A stretch of DNA of 64,000 bases from Syngnathus acus (lineage: Eukaryota > Chordata > Actinopteri > Syngnathiformes > Syngnathidae): the NCBI RefSeq assembly GCF_901709675.1, contig NC_051095.1, forward strand, positions 10,491,956-10,555,955, read 5' to 3'. Below are positions 49,966-61,531 of the stretch, in pieces; position 1 is the stretch's first letter, and every line of letters begins with the position of its first letter. The position numbers and the translations under genes are program-made. The notes under the pieces were generated by a model. It saw only the letters and a program-made list of their open reading frames with translations, had not been told where the DNA came from and ran no database searches.

Positions 49966-51000
49966 TTTTCATTTATTTCTTCTGGCAATGAAGCGATATG
50001 CTGAATGAAAACATGTTTTTCCATCAGATGGAAGAAGGTACATTAAAACTGCGTATCCACCTGTTGCCCTTCATATAACAGAATAAGTCACAGCTCTCCT
50101 GCGCGTACATTAAGTTTTTGTTCAACTAAACAGGACCAAATTTCACATTAAAGAAGTCAATTATTTTTGTATTCCTACTTTCTTGTCACCTTTTTGCTCG
50201 GTAATGTGCCGTGAGATTCTACTGTGACATGCGTGTATCGCCTCAATTAAATGTGAAAAATACTGCCATGCGGTTCCCTTGCAATTTGCCTGCTATTAGA
50301 AATAAATATCCCCAAGCATACCGGTTGAGAAGGCGCTCATCCAGACCAGGGATGACATTTACTTTTGGATTTAAGCAAATAATTGCACCATACTCTCAAA
50401 GTCACATCAAATATGAAAAGCAGCTATCAGACATTCCGACTGCAATAAGATAAATATATTAGTTGCTTCAAAACACCGCTCAAGTCACTGCAGTAAAATG
50501 GCGACCTGAGACGACACACATTTGCAGCAGATATAGTTAACAATATGATAACAAATAGGATCTATTTGGCAAGGTGGGGCAGAACAGTAAGCATTCTGTG
50601 GGGGAGAACTTATCTAAATTTTCTACCCTTTCCCACGTCCTTTTTTCGTGCATTGCTGCCAAAGTATTAATAATTAATGAGGAAAATTCTCTGCCGTCTG
50701 GATGAGTCATACTTTCAGCTACTTGGTTCCCCAAAAGCCCCATAGGTTGGATTAACACTGACGGAAATCCGGATTTTTCTTTTTTTTTTATATCCTGAAA
50801 TGGAACAAGCATGAATGTTTGATTGGTGCCTAAAACAGGAGAAACCTTTATACCTGTTGGATAAAAGATTTGTGGCACATAAAGCATGAGTCAAAGAGGC
50901 ATTGCAGTTAAAGCTTCCACAAAACATGCTCCAATTATCGCATTTGTATCCTCGCCAGGGGAAATATTGTACATTTTTGCACTTCTTTTGATTTCATTTA

Positions 51001-51953
51001 CCATCAACACTGCATAGGAGTGTGATCAAAATAAAATGTGGGGACACAGTGCAAATGGGTGCTTCTTTTAATACGTTCATATTGACATGATCATACAAGA
51101 GAAAATTAACCATTATACAGGAGATTTATGACTGATAGAAAAAATTGTATTTATTATACTGTCCAAGTTACATTCTACTCATTTGCAATGGCAACAAACA
51201 GTTGAACGTCATCAGTTTAACTTAACAACACGTTTAAATAAAAAACGCATAGAGTTAAATCAATTAATTTTAAACTGCATCGTTTCTTTCAACACTATTC
51301 CCTCAAACTTTAAGAAAAACAAACAAAATTTGAAGCCATTCCCTACTTGAGTATTCCCTAATATTGCACATTGTCTGAAGATATGACTCTGTCCTTATCT
51401 TAAGTGCGCACATTTTTAGAATATCACCACTGCGATATTAACCATCCAGAACCTTATTAAGTTTAATGCACATTTATTTTGGTTGCATAAGTTCATAAGA
51501 AACCTTTTACAAGATGCTGTGGTGGGAGGGGGGGGCGGTGTAAGAATGAGGAACCCGACGGAGCTTTCACAGACTCCGCCGGGCTTGTCGTGCGTAACAA
51601 CACAGATCACATTTCACCATAGTTCATCATGTTAACTTGTTAAGCAAACAGAAAAAAAAAAAAACAGAAAACATTGAACCAAATCAACAGTCACTTCTAC
51701 CTGTGACTTGTATTAGCTCTGATGTAAGTTAGTTCCTCTCAGGGCACTATCCTTTGTTTAATAATACCGTAATCTCTTTAAATAACCCCGCATAGAAAAA
51801 TAAACTAACTATGTTTTTAAATTCTTTTTTTACTAGGAATTGAGAACTGACAAAAGGTGACAGGCTCATCACTGATTGAGTCATATTAATGATCCATCCC
51901 TTTGACATTTCTGGGCCGTAGTCTCTTGATGATAATGTTCCGTCAAGCAGCAT

Positions 51954-51989
<36 letters not shown>

Positions 51990-53112
51990 ATATGCAGATG
52001 TTTGTCAGTGTATTTTACAAACCAGTCCCACAGATACAAATAATGTAAGACTTACAAAATAAATTCCAAGTTACGCTTACATGGCAAGCAGCTTTGTACT
52101 CTTTTATCCTTGGGTTTTCATTTTAGGAAACGTCTCTTGACAGTTGAATTGCCGATTCGTTTTCACCCAAAAACATACATTTGGAGAAATAGTAACTTGA
52201 AGGGGGGGGGGACACAACTCCATTCAGAATACACGATATAGATAAACATGGCTCTTTACACAAAGAAAACAAGTCATGAAATTAACGTCTTGAGAGTTTT
52301 GGAGTTGCCTTCGGATGAACGCAAAACTGGAGCCATTTTGAGGAGGTATCCTGCCATGAGTGTATAATCCTGACAAAATGGCATTGAGTCTGCAAGCAGC
52401 CCCAGAGAGTTTCCCTCATGAACAAACAAATAGCCTTACAAAGTGAAAAAAAAAGCAAGGTAGAATCTGCTGAGTCATTCTTTGTAACTAATCCCAGAAA
52501 TTAGTGTTATCAGATATCTGTACATTTAGGATCCAAGAAGGATACGTCTGAGGTGCCCACTTTTTTTTTCCTATTTCCACCCTTCTGTTATAAAAAGAGG
52601 GAAAGCAGCCTCCGAGGTATTTTCTCAAGCACTGTTTCCACGATCATTTGAGTTGATTGGGGCAAAAAAACTCAAATGAAATAACACCAGAAATAAAAAG
52701 TCACCATTTCCATAGCAGCAAAAATACTAAGACCGTCGGGTTGTTTGTAGGCTGTCTCGTGGTGTCTAAGTACGATTCATACATGTGGCATGGATGATCC
52801 GAATGTCTTTCACTGTAAAGTGTATCCTCGTCGATCCATGTAAAAGCTTTGTAGTACGGAGCCATTTTGTCCATCTAAGCACTGGTCATTACCATTTTCC
52901 AGAAGGCACTTTTTTGTTGAATGTGTGTGTGTGCGAGGGAGTGTATGCGCACAGCTGGCTGCAAAGAGAAAAGGGAAGACAGAAAAGAAAAGGGTTGGGG
53001 GTTACATGATGCGTGCAACTAGAGGGGGAGAAAGCAAAACAAAAGCCGATCTGTGTACCCGACGCTGCCGTGTTTGTATGTAATCACGGCACTGAATCAA
53101 ACGTGACCATTT
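51001..53112 (-). other. SLITRK4: probable SLITRK4 3' UTR and downstream flank
   Basis: SLITRK genes usually carry long 3' UTRs inside the coding exon. On the minus strand AATAAA words lie at 51473-51478 and 51150-51155, giving UTRs of about 1.6 and 2.0 kb; no earlier AATAAA was found below the stop codon. The region is AT-rich, uninterrupted by recognisable transposons, and contains a (GT)n run (51954-51989). Transcript data would be needed to fix the end. Confidence 0.45.
51954..51989. repeat. (GT)n microsatellite
   Basis: About 15 GT units with one early interruption. It lies within the inferred 3' UTR, where on the transcript strand it would read as CA repeats. Confidence 0.95.
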
Positions 53113-55680
53113 CTACATTTGAGTCAGTGCGGTCTGCTCCTCAAGCACCTGAAGGTAATCAGGTGTTCCTTGGAGCTTGGCTTTCAGCTCGTAATACTCA
53201 CTTTTTCTTTGCTCCACCACAATCTTACTGTGGTTCCCACCTATCAGCGACGATTTCTTCATCTTTCTATCAAGTGTTTTCTCCGGGTAGCGGATTTCGT
53301 AGGCGCCCATGCCTATGCTGTTGAAATCTCTCTTGCCGTCCAGGAAGTTCTGGAGGAACATGCTGGGCTCTCGATTCGGGAGGAATTCCTCAAGCTCGTC
53401 GATTGTGCTGAGCCGCTTGTTGCGCTCCAAGGTGGAAAGTGCGTCTTTATCCTTTTCGGCGCTACTTCGAAGGATAATTTTCTGCCTTTGGGAGTCGGCA
53501 AACTTGAACCCCGCGTCCATGTCCGACGAACGCCCGATGCCGCACGTGTGGCTCTTGCCAATGTGTTCAATGGTTTGGGGGATAAACGTTTCGCCTCCCA
53601 ATTCGTCGCCCGGGACGGACCCTTTTTTGCCTGACTTGTGGCCATGCCGGTGGAGCTGCAGCGACATGGAGCCGCACTCCTGATTCCCCAGTTCCTGCCG
53701 ACCGGCAGGTTTCCTATTCCTTCTGAGGACAAAGACGAGAAGGCAGAAGGCCACAAACACCGTCAGTATCAGCACAACGAGGATACTCAGGATCATGATC
53801 GAGAGAGGTACGGGACCTCCCGGCGGGGCTTTGCCAACTCCTGCGGGGGAAACTGACGTCAAAACCGGGGTGGCGCTGGTGAAAATAAACGGAGGCCGAG
53901 CAATCAGCTTTGGGCACAGGATCTCGTTTTTTATCAGGCGCAGTTCAATGTTGGAGAATTGCACGGGGGAGGCACATCTCACCTCTTTAGCTGCCACTCC
54001 GTCACTAAGCTTGTCTAGCCATAGTTTAAAAGCGACCAAATCGCAGGAGCACTCCCATGGGTTGCCCTCGAGGTCTATCTGGGTCAAAGAGCGCAGCTGG
54101 TCCAGGACACCGCTTACTGGCAGGGTCATGAAGTGGTTGTTTTTCAAATTAAGTTTGGCTAAAGAGACGCCTGCAAACACATAGGCAGGAAGACTCCGTA
54201 ACACATTATTGTTGAGATACAGCAGTTGCAAGTTTGGCATAGAATCAAACGTGCCTGCCAGAACTTCTTTAATGGCATTGTACTCCAAATACAGGGACTG
54301 TAGATTGGTGAGGCCCAAGAACATCTCCGGGTGTAACTGCTCGATCTGATTTCCATTCAGATACAGTCGTCTTAGATTAGTCAGGTTAGCAAACACACCT
54401 CTCTGGATGCTGACAATTTGGTTGCTGCCGAGGTGAAGCAGATCTAAACCTTCGAATCCTTGGAAATCAATCGGGTTTATGTCGCGAATGTAATTCCCGC
54501 TCAATTGAAGTTTCTTGGCATTTGGCGGTTTCGGGATGAGATCGGCTAGATTTTTGATATTTTTTTGCGGGCAACTGACACTAATGCCAAAATCGGAAGG
54601 GTGGGTTTTACAGTTACACTGCTGTGGGCATAACATCGGGGGGCTTCGTGTCTGAAAGGAAACAATCTGGCTATTTCTTCCAAAAGGGGGTAAACCGGCT
54701 ACAATTCCATTTCCGTAAATTTTCGACGAGTCTGTGTTTTTGGGCGATTTTGTGGTAATGGCCACCGCAGAAGTCGGGGAGGATGCCTGACCCGTGTCGG
54801 GGAAATTCGGCATTCTAACGTCAAAGTCACTTCCCGTGCCCATGGGACAAAGTTCTTGCTTATTTGTTTCTTTCAGCAGCCTCCCATACAAATCGCTTGG
54901 CGTTTCACAGATGGCCTCCCCGATGAAAATATTGTAGGGCATGTTTTCAAGCCATGCCTTGAGAGGCGCTAAGTCACACGTACAATTCCAGGGGTTATCA
55001 TCCAACTGCAGCTCGACAATCCGTCCGATGTGCTCCAGAACACCCAAATACGGAAGCTTCTGGATCCTGTTTCCTCTTATATCCAGGTGTGTGAGGGAGG
55101 CGAAGCGAAAGATGTTGTCAGGAAGTGCCTGTATAAGATTGTCATTCAGAATCACCACTTTTAACTTGTGCAGTTTGTTGAACGCTCCCTTTTCGATGTA
55201 CTTGATCAAGTTGTAGTCAGCTTGAAGGTACTCCAGGTTTTCGATTCCTAGAAAAGTGTCGGCTTGCAGCACCTTCAACTCGTTGTTGTTGAGATGAAGC
55301 TGTTTCAAGGCGCTCATCCCCATGAACGCGCCACCTTCAATGTTCTGCAGCTGATTGTTCCCCAGCTGCAGAGATACAGCATGGGTGAAGTTGAGAAACG
55401 AGTTTGGGTAGAGAATTATTAAGAGGTTATTTTGGAAGTTGAGGTGGTATAATGACGACACGGGCGGAATGAGTTGCGTCGGTCGATAGACAGTGATCTT
55501 TTCACAGTTCACGTACAGCACATTTTCCACCGACAAGCAGGAGCAGGCGCTGCAAGTCTCAGACATCAAGTCCGGAGCAGAAGGGTCTGCCATTGGGAGT
55601 CCATCTGACACGGAGGGGGGTGAGAGGGAGGAGCTTGAGATTGAAGAGCAAAAGGCTGCCAGCAGGAGAACGAGCATCAT
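53113..55680 (-). CDS. SLITRK4: SLIT and NTRK-like protein 4 (synaptic adhesion)
   Basis: An intact 855-residue single-exon frame. Residues 1-17 form a signal peptide. A first cysteine-capped leucine-rich domain follows: LRRNT Cys43/46/48/59, six or so repeats to about 225, LRRCT 229-278 with NPWNCTCDL. After a linker comes a second such domain (LRRNT 351-370, repeats 389-535, LRRCT 539-589 with NPWECSCDL). One membrane helix lies at about 626-652, then a 200-residue cytoplasmic tail ends in a Trk-like [13 protein letters not shown] with Tyr842. Stretches such as [30 protein letters not shown] and [19 protein letters not shown] agree with vertebrate SLITRK4 rather than paralogues. Family members sit at neuronal synapses, binding presynaptic LAR-type receptor phosphatases through LRR1 to promote synapse formation. 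N-glycosylation sequons occur at 97, 232 and 431. Two tandem Met codons open the frame; I keep the first. Confidence 0.95.
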   Translation of the reverse strand: MMLVLLLAAFCSSISSSSLSPPSVSDGLPMADPSAPDLMSETCSACSCLSVENVLYVNCEKITVYRPTQLIPPVSSLYHLNFQNNLLIILYPNSFLNFTHAVSLQLGNNQLQNIEGGAFMGMSALKQLHLNNNELKVLQADTFLGIENLEYLQADYNLIKYIEKGAFNKLHKLKVVILNDNLIQALPDNIFRFASLTHLDIRGNRIQKLPYLGVLEHIGRIVELQLDDNPWNCTCDLAPLKAWLENMPYNIFIGEAICETPSDLYGRLLKETNKQELCPMGTGSDFDVRMPNFPDTGQASSPTSAVAITTKSPKNTDSSKIYGNGIVAGLPPFGRNSQIVSFQTRSPPMLCPQQCNCKTHPSDFGISVSCPQKNIKNLADLIPKPPNAKKLQLSGNYIRDINPIDFQGFEGLDLLHLGSNQIVSIQRGVFANLTNLRRLYLNGNQIEQLHPEMFLGLTNLQSLYLEYNAIKEVLAGTFDSMPNLQLLYLNNNVLRSLPAYVFAGVSLAKLNLKNNHFMTLPVSGVLDQLRSLTQIDLEGNPWECSCDLVAFKLWLDKLSDGVAAKEVRCASPVQFSNIELRLIKNEILCPKLIARPPFIFTSATPVLTSVSPAGVGKAPPGGPVPLSIMILSILVVLILTVFVAFCLLVFVLRRNRKPAGRQELGNQECGSMSLQLHRHGHKSGKKGSVPGDELGGETFIPQTIEHIGKSHTCGIGRSSDMDAGFKFADSQRQKIILRSSAEKDKDALSTLERNKRLSTIDELEEFLPNREPSMFLQNFLDGKRDFNSIGMGAYEIRYPEKTLDRKMKKSSLIGGNHSKIVVEQRKSEYYELKAKLQGTPDYLQVLEEQTALTQM

Positions 55681-55722
55681 CTCGCCGATTAAAAATCCCC
55701 CCCCAGAAAATCATTTAGTAGC
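55681..55722 (-). other. SLITRK4: SLITRK4 5' UTR in the coding exon
   Basis: A 42-nt leader lies between the predicted acceptor and the first ATG. It holds eight consecutive G residues on the transcript strand. Confidence 0.55.
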
Positions 55723-56341
55723 CTTTGGAAAGAAAGAAAAAAAAAAAGTCAGGTGCATGCACAAGCATACACGCCACAAGATTTACACATATACTGTCAA
55801 GGACATTTTAAATTTTACAGCCAAATGCGCTCTTGATTGTAGCATCAATTAATAAACGTTCTTACCCAAAAATATCAAATGTATAAAAATCTAATCAGAT
55901 ATTTATTTATTAATTTACCCTTATATTTTTCAATTCAATTACCCACTGGACACACAAATGCTTAAGGCAAAAAAATCAACATATGCTCAGGAAATGGAGA
56001 ACACATCGGCTGTTGCACATAGGCACAGTTTATTTTTTTTTAAAAAGGAAACGTTTTGGACGGCAGACCTTAAACGTTGTTCCCTCCCTGCCTATCCATC
56101 ATAATCAAAGTCAAACGACGCAGTTCTATAACGGTCTGATTTAATGCCAGCCGCAGCTGCACATTGAGGTTATTTAGGAAACCATCTGACAGCATGCAGG
56201 AGAGTTGAGATGGTGTCTATTAATAACACTTTCAAAATGTTTTTAGAAATGTACGTTTGTTTTAAATAGTAGATTACCTGGGAATTGTTTCAGCTGAACC
56301 GAACATACAAAAAAAATGCATAAAAACAAATCAATACTCAC
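55723..56341 (-). other. SLITRK4: predicted SLITRK4 5' UTR intron
   Basis: On the minus strand the donor is TTTAG|GTGAGTATT (exon ends at 56342), a full consensus match. The acceptor is a pyrimidine tract TTTTTTTCTTTCTTTCCAAAG ending at 55723, also strong. The 619-bp intron separates a noncoding leader exon from the single coding exon, the usual SLITRK arrangement. It is predicted from sequence alone. Confidence 0.65.
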
Positions 56342-57000
56342 CTAAAGCTGTTGTGGCAAACTCCTTTTGGAGACTCGGGCGGCATTGGTGGGACGTGAAT
56401 GAAGCGCTCCCAGCCGCGAAGAAAAGACAAATTTCAGGGAAGCAACAAGGCTTCCCCGCTCCTTCATTTCCATACAGACTGCTGCGCATCAACGGAAAGC
56501 CAAGCGCGCTGGCCTGGATGGAGGGGGCTGCTAAGGAGACAGGAGAGCAGGGTGGGCTCCTATTTCACCCGATGCGTCTCTTGCCGACGGGCTGCGCGTG
56601 CTTGGAAAAAATCACCCTCTGCTTGCTTGAGTCCCAAGGTTGTCCCACCTCCATGAGAATGAGGGAACATTTACTCGGCTCAAAAGGATAGAGCCAAATG
56701 GATTGCAGTCAGGCTGGTGAAATGCAACACAAGGGAGGGAGGCAGATTTTAGAGATCTTGATGGCGCGTCCAGCGACTCCTAGGCGTGGGAAGGTGCACA
56801 AGGTTGGTGATGCTATGCCACAAGTCAGCCATCCTTGTAATCGTATTATTTTGACAACTGGAGGGGTAATAAGAGGACTGTCAAAGCGGTGCGTCCGGTT
56901 CAGCCGCCACCGATGATCCCCTTAATAAACAGTGGTATGTTTGACAGGATCCGGAGTGCTGAAGTTGCGCACAAGGATATTTTTTCACGACTCAAAAGAC
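56342..57000 (-). other. SLITRK4: predicted SLITRK4 5' noncoding exon (5' end not fixed)
   Basis: The sequence upstream of the predicted donor is richer in GC and CpG than the surrounding DNA and is free of recognisable repeats, as expected for a leader exon. The 3' edge at 56342 rests on the consensus donor. The 5' edge is only a placeholder because no unambiguous start site is visible. Plus-strand frames here (56353-56691, 56399-56656) have no domain and are taken as chance. Confidence 0.4.
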
Positions 57001-57599
57001 AACACGCTGCCATTCTCATTCGTGTATAGTTCTCCTGTGTGTATTTGAAGATTCATTTTTCCATTCGCTGCAAGAATCCCAGTTGTACTCATCCTTGAAT
57101 AATGTCAATTTGCCGGTTGCAGCAGGAAAAAAATGTTTTGAGCTGCACAGAACGATGAATGTAAAAAGTGTCGAGTTTTAATGATGGCACAAAAATAGTG
57201 GGCAACAAGAGCGACAGCACAACCAGCTGCGTAAAAAATGAATAATGCAGTTATTCGACCGCTAGTCCGATGCGGTGCAGGTGGCCAGCAGCAAACTCTG
57301 CGCTTTCCATCATTTAAAAAAAAAAAAAAAGGGAAAAATCAACTCAGAGCAGGAAAGTTACGATCTATACAGCTAGTTGATGCAGAGGTCGGGAAAAAAA
57401 AGGATTTTGCGTGTGTGTGGGAAAGAGAGAAAGAGGACAGAATCTTGTAGTTCCCCCTCCTGTAAAACAGCGCAGTATCCGTGTCAGGCGGGTGCTCGCT
57501 CCTTTCTCAGCCGCATTCACTGAGCCTCCGACACCACCGGAGGAGGATACAGAGACTGAGAGGGGAGGAGGGAGGGAGGGAAGGAAGGAGGGAGGGAGG

Positions 57600-57638
<39 letters not shown>

Positions 57639-58130
57639 AACGAGCGCACACAAATCTTGACTGTAGTCATTTATTATAGTTTTAATCCAAAAATGTTTTA
57701 TATAGCCTCACATGCCTCGTTTGTCCTTGTGTTTGAGATAGGCAACTGTCACCAAGCAGAAGGTGCAGGATTTGAAACAATTCGCCTGGCAAATTGCCCG
57801 TTTGGGTTTGAGTTGCGTAGTCCGGCCGTGCCGTATCATTTTTGGCATCCAATCGAAGGGGCGGGGGTGGAAAGGGAGGAGGGGGTACTGTTCGTGTGTG
57901 TGCATGGGCGGGGAAAAAAAAGGATGCGAACGCGGCTGTGAGCCGCATTTTAAATGGAAGAGTTGGGGAGGAGGAGAGAGCGCTATTGTTCAAGAGTGCT
58001 GCAGTCAGACGGACAGAGAGGAGGTGGGACATCAGTCAGTCAGATGCCTGCGCTTATTAGAAGAGATCGAAGAGGAGATGAATGGAGTGGTGCAAGGAGT
58101 GCCCGAAGCGTCAAGACGTCTGCTTTAAAT
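57001..58130 (-). promoter_or_regulatory. SLITRK4: candidate SLITRK4 promoter region, CpG-containing
   Basis: CpG words cluster at 57475-57545 and 57810-57970. At 57848-57866 a CCAAT box (atccaatcg) and a GC box (ggggcgggg) lie within 15 bp, a typical TATA-less promoter pair; both work in either orientation. A purine block and GA array lie at 57550-57634. Poly(A) at 57315-57330 and unresolved acceptor-like words near 57465 leave open whether another exon or start exists. The direction is inferred from the adjacent gene. Confidence 0.4.
57550..57634 (+). repeat. (GGGA/GGAA)n and (GA)n purine tract
   Basis: GGAGGGAGGGA-type words run to 57601, then 15 GA dinucleotides (57604-57634). Near promoters such tracts can bind GAGA-type factors or form H-DNA, but nothing here proves a function. 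Confidence 0.9.
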
Positions 58131-58802
58131 TTGCCCAAAGTATGCAAATTTAGTCATCTATTAATTCAGTGGTACAGTACAAAAGTCTCTGGCCAATGAT
58201 CCAACCATTTACATTCGTCCGTTTTCTATTTTGCATATTTGGGTAGTTCTCAGAATGTGTGGTACGATTTGGTCAAACACTGACTCACTTCAAGAGTGAT
58301 TATTTTCTTCCCTCCACAATCAATCGCAAACCTTTAACTGCAGGGAAAAATTAAACTTTTTAAATAAGCCCCACATAATTGATGATATTTGCATATGGTC
58401 AGAATTGCTCGGGCAGAAAATCCAGTGGTGCCTAGTAACCTGAGCAGGTACTGTTTACAACAGAACACGTTGTCAAGTTACCACAACACCATGTTCACAC
58501 CCCTGACACTCATGAGTGAAATAAAGAACTGATGAAGACATTCATCTGAAAAGCACAATTTTTCTTGAGTTTGTGTTGTAGTTTTGTTGATTAGTGGCCC
58601 ATCAGAAATAGCGTGGTCATAATTTGACTGGTTTGTTCATACACGGTTTGTGGAGGATGGTGAACAAATAGCTAATTCTGTTCTGTATTCTGTATCTGGC
58701 CACTAATTTTGTTGTTGTACAGTCTCAAATGACTACTATGAAAATGTCATGAAAATAAGACAGACTCTGAACAATATGAATTCAAAATGCTAAATAAATA
58801 AA

Positions 58803-58850
58803 TGCCCAATGCCTGAAGACACAAAGGCCCGAATGCCTGAAGACACAAAG
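58803..58850. repeat. 24-bp tandem duplication
   Basis: aatgcctgaagacacaaagg occurs twice with a 24-bp period, with near-identical linkers (cccg / gcac). Confidence 0.85.
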
Positions 58851-61439
58851 GGCACACGATATTTATTTTCGTAACGAAGTTTGCAAGTTTTCATAGTTCT
58901 GTAAAGCACTTGTGAGCAAAGAAAACTCGGCTAATTAAAATTTTACATGCATTGTAGGTTTACTGTAATGAGGAATGTAAAAACAAAAATCACTTAATTG
59001 CATTAAATAATTCATTCGTTGAGCAAGAGATGCTTATAGGAAGCAACCTCTGCGGCTAAAAGCAATAAAAAAAAAAAAGAGCCACCCGCCTTGTCTGTGT
59101 GCAAATTATAATGTAAGAGTCCATGAGAATGTTGAAAATTTGACAGTCTTGGACATGTTCCTGTTCTCTGGCTGTGAGTGGCCGGAGGGAAGCAGGCCTA
59201 CTACAAAATGAGCCAGACATTTGGCAAAGACTCTGCTTCCATCTCAGTTGCCGTTGACAGTCATGCCATGTGGCTGAGACAACACAGGAAACCAAAAAAA
59301 AACAAAAAACATCCAATGTGTGCTAAATTGCATTCATTGAAATCTAGCGAAGCATTTCACATGCATTTAGAAGGATTCTAGAGACTTGCTTTGTCATCAG
59401 TCACCTTAAATGTTGGGAATGTTCCTTTGGTGAGAATTTGGATCCCATTTGTTGCCCCCATCTGGTGAGAAAACTAAATGCATCACTTTTGTAAAATAGC
59501 TTTGTATTTCTGCGCAGGTCTGCAGAACCAACCATAAGTCTGCTGTTGTATTAGTGTGCTTTGATTACATCTTACTTGAACTGACATCCTTTATTTTGCC
59601 TAGGATGTATATAATAATCACAAATTATATAAAATAATATAAATAATGTATTTGTTAACAGATGTAAAAAAAATAAATAAATCAAGACCTTTGTGGAAAA
59701 AAATCATTGCATTACTCGTGAATGCCTTGGCAATAATAACTGAAATCAAATGTTTGTAGACATGTTGGAATTTTTGTGGGTTTTTTGTTTTGTTTTTGTT
59801 TTTTGACTTGCACCCCTGAAAGTCTTCATATTGTCTTTTTTCATTTTTCAGGAGGTGGACTTGCTGGTGTGTTCCGAGGTGTTGTCCTGCTGTGCAATCC
59901 AAAAGCACTTAATAATGAGGTCACAAACTGATTGTTGGATTAATCACAGCAAGTCGTTCAGGTCCTGAAAGAGCAAAGAAGAAGAAGGGACCATCACACC
60001 ATATTTTAATACTGGCATCAGAGGTGCGTTGGCCATTGGGAATTCCGGGGAGCTCCCCCCCCCCTCGGTTATGACTGGGTGCATGATTGAACAAGTGGTA
60101 GGCGGAGCCATGACAGAAAAGCAGGAAAAGGATTCCAGCCAAAATACAAAATCGGACCTACACATTGTAGAAATAACAAAATACAGATGGATTTACCCAA
60201 AACAGTACACAAACCTGAGGATAAAAACGGGAAACATATTCCTAATACTTGTGACAACATCCAATTGCAATAGTCCAACATTTCCTTTCTACAAGCTGCA
60301 CCAATAATTGACGAATGGAACACAGGTGCAAAACAAGCAGACTCTGCACACCAATGCATACCTCAAGAAGAACATCACACAAGGTAAATAACTGATTTCT
60401 TCCATGTAAAATGTTGTCCTTATTCTGCAAGGGATGTGTGTGATTTCAGCTTTTCATGCATGAATAATAGTTGTTAGCATGAGGTCAAATCGTAAATTGG
60501 TTCACTACAATGTCTCTGATACGGTAAAGCACTTATTTAAAATATTTGAACAAGTAATTAACCTTGCGCCCTGCCTGTCCTGATATCTTCATCATCCACA
60601 AACACCGCCATCCTTTCCGCATGACGAGCCACAGTTTCTCAGCTGACTAAAGATACTCCACATAATCCTGTTTTCATTCTAACATTCATAATGATGTAGA
60701 AAATGGTTTCAGCGAAAGCATGACCCAATTTCAGATTGCGCCAGTCCTGGCTGAATTATTGTCGTTATCAGCTCGCCGTGACAGCTTTAACCCTGATAGT
60801 GTCAACCTGTTTTGGGCAGAGTGTGGCCCATTACGCTCTCAAATGGTGATGAAAGGAAAATAAATGCTTGCAATGCTGGGGTAGTTGTACATAAATCGGC
60901 ACTGTTTGATAGCTCATTATTAATTTAACAGCATGCACCGCAGTGTGAGGTGCTCGCCTATTTATTACAGCCGAGTGTAAAGAGTCTGCGGGGTCTTGCG
61001 CACGGAGCCACAGTGTATTGCAGGGAGTGCATGGAGACAGCAGATAAACATCTGCCTGGATGTATGACAGCGTCATTTCCCTGCTGCTTACCACTTTCGA
61101 GAATGTATCAGCAGTCTGGAGTAGCTCTTTGGGGTACGGTACCGCGATGTGGGCCAGGATTCAGGGCCAAGTTCATCGCATTCATCTGTAGGGACGTATT
61201 TAAAAAAAAAAAAAAAACAGACAGAGGTTAATTGGGCACAGGTACACCTCCCCGTCTCAAAGGGCTAGACCCGGCTGCATTGACTCAAGAAAGAAGAGCT
61301 CAGTTGTTTTTGTGAGTGTGAATGCGCTTTTTTTATATTGTGTATGTACTGCATTAGTAGGGCATGTTTGTTAAAAATACCATTCATGAGCAACTTTGTA
61401 AAAATTAGACATCAATATTTGTGACAATTGATTAGTAAT

Positions 61440-61531
61440 CATTGCGCTTTTGACACTTCATGAAATTTTACGTTACTAAAAGTAGTGTCATTGCACTTTG
61501 ACAGTTCACGAAATTTACTAAAAGTAGTGTT
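61440..61531. repeat. about 50-bp tandem duplication
   Basis: The unit cattgcgcttttgacacttc ... actaaaagtagtgt is followed directly by cattgcactttgacagttc ... actaaaagtagtgt, with small deletions in the second copy. Confidence 0.75.

Larger units (their letters stand above)
45647..51000. other. gene-free stretch downstream of SLITRK4
   Basis: No supported gene. Contains decayed SINE pieces near 48667-48885 and a hAT-like fragment at 49878-49960. Two repeat-free segments (45960-46160 and 49200-49610) are raised as conserved-element candidates. A 17-bp word containing agacatacagtac occurs twice near 45894-45922. Confidence 0.5.

Noticed and set aside
53119-53856. Several plus-strand and alternative-frame open frames inside SLITRK4
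   Set aside because: They lie within a strongly conserved coding exon in other frames and have no domains; they are shadows.
56353-56691. A 112-codon plus-strand frame above SLITRK4
   Set aside because: It begins at the predicted splice donor of the opposite-strand leader exon and has no domain; the splice-site reading explains the region better.
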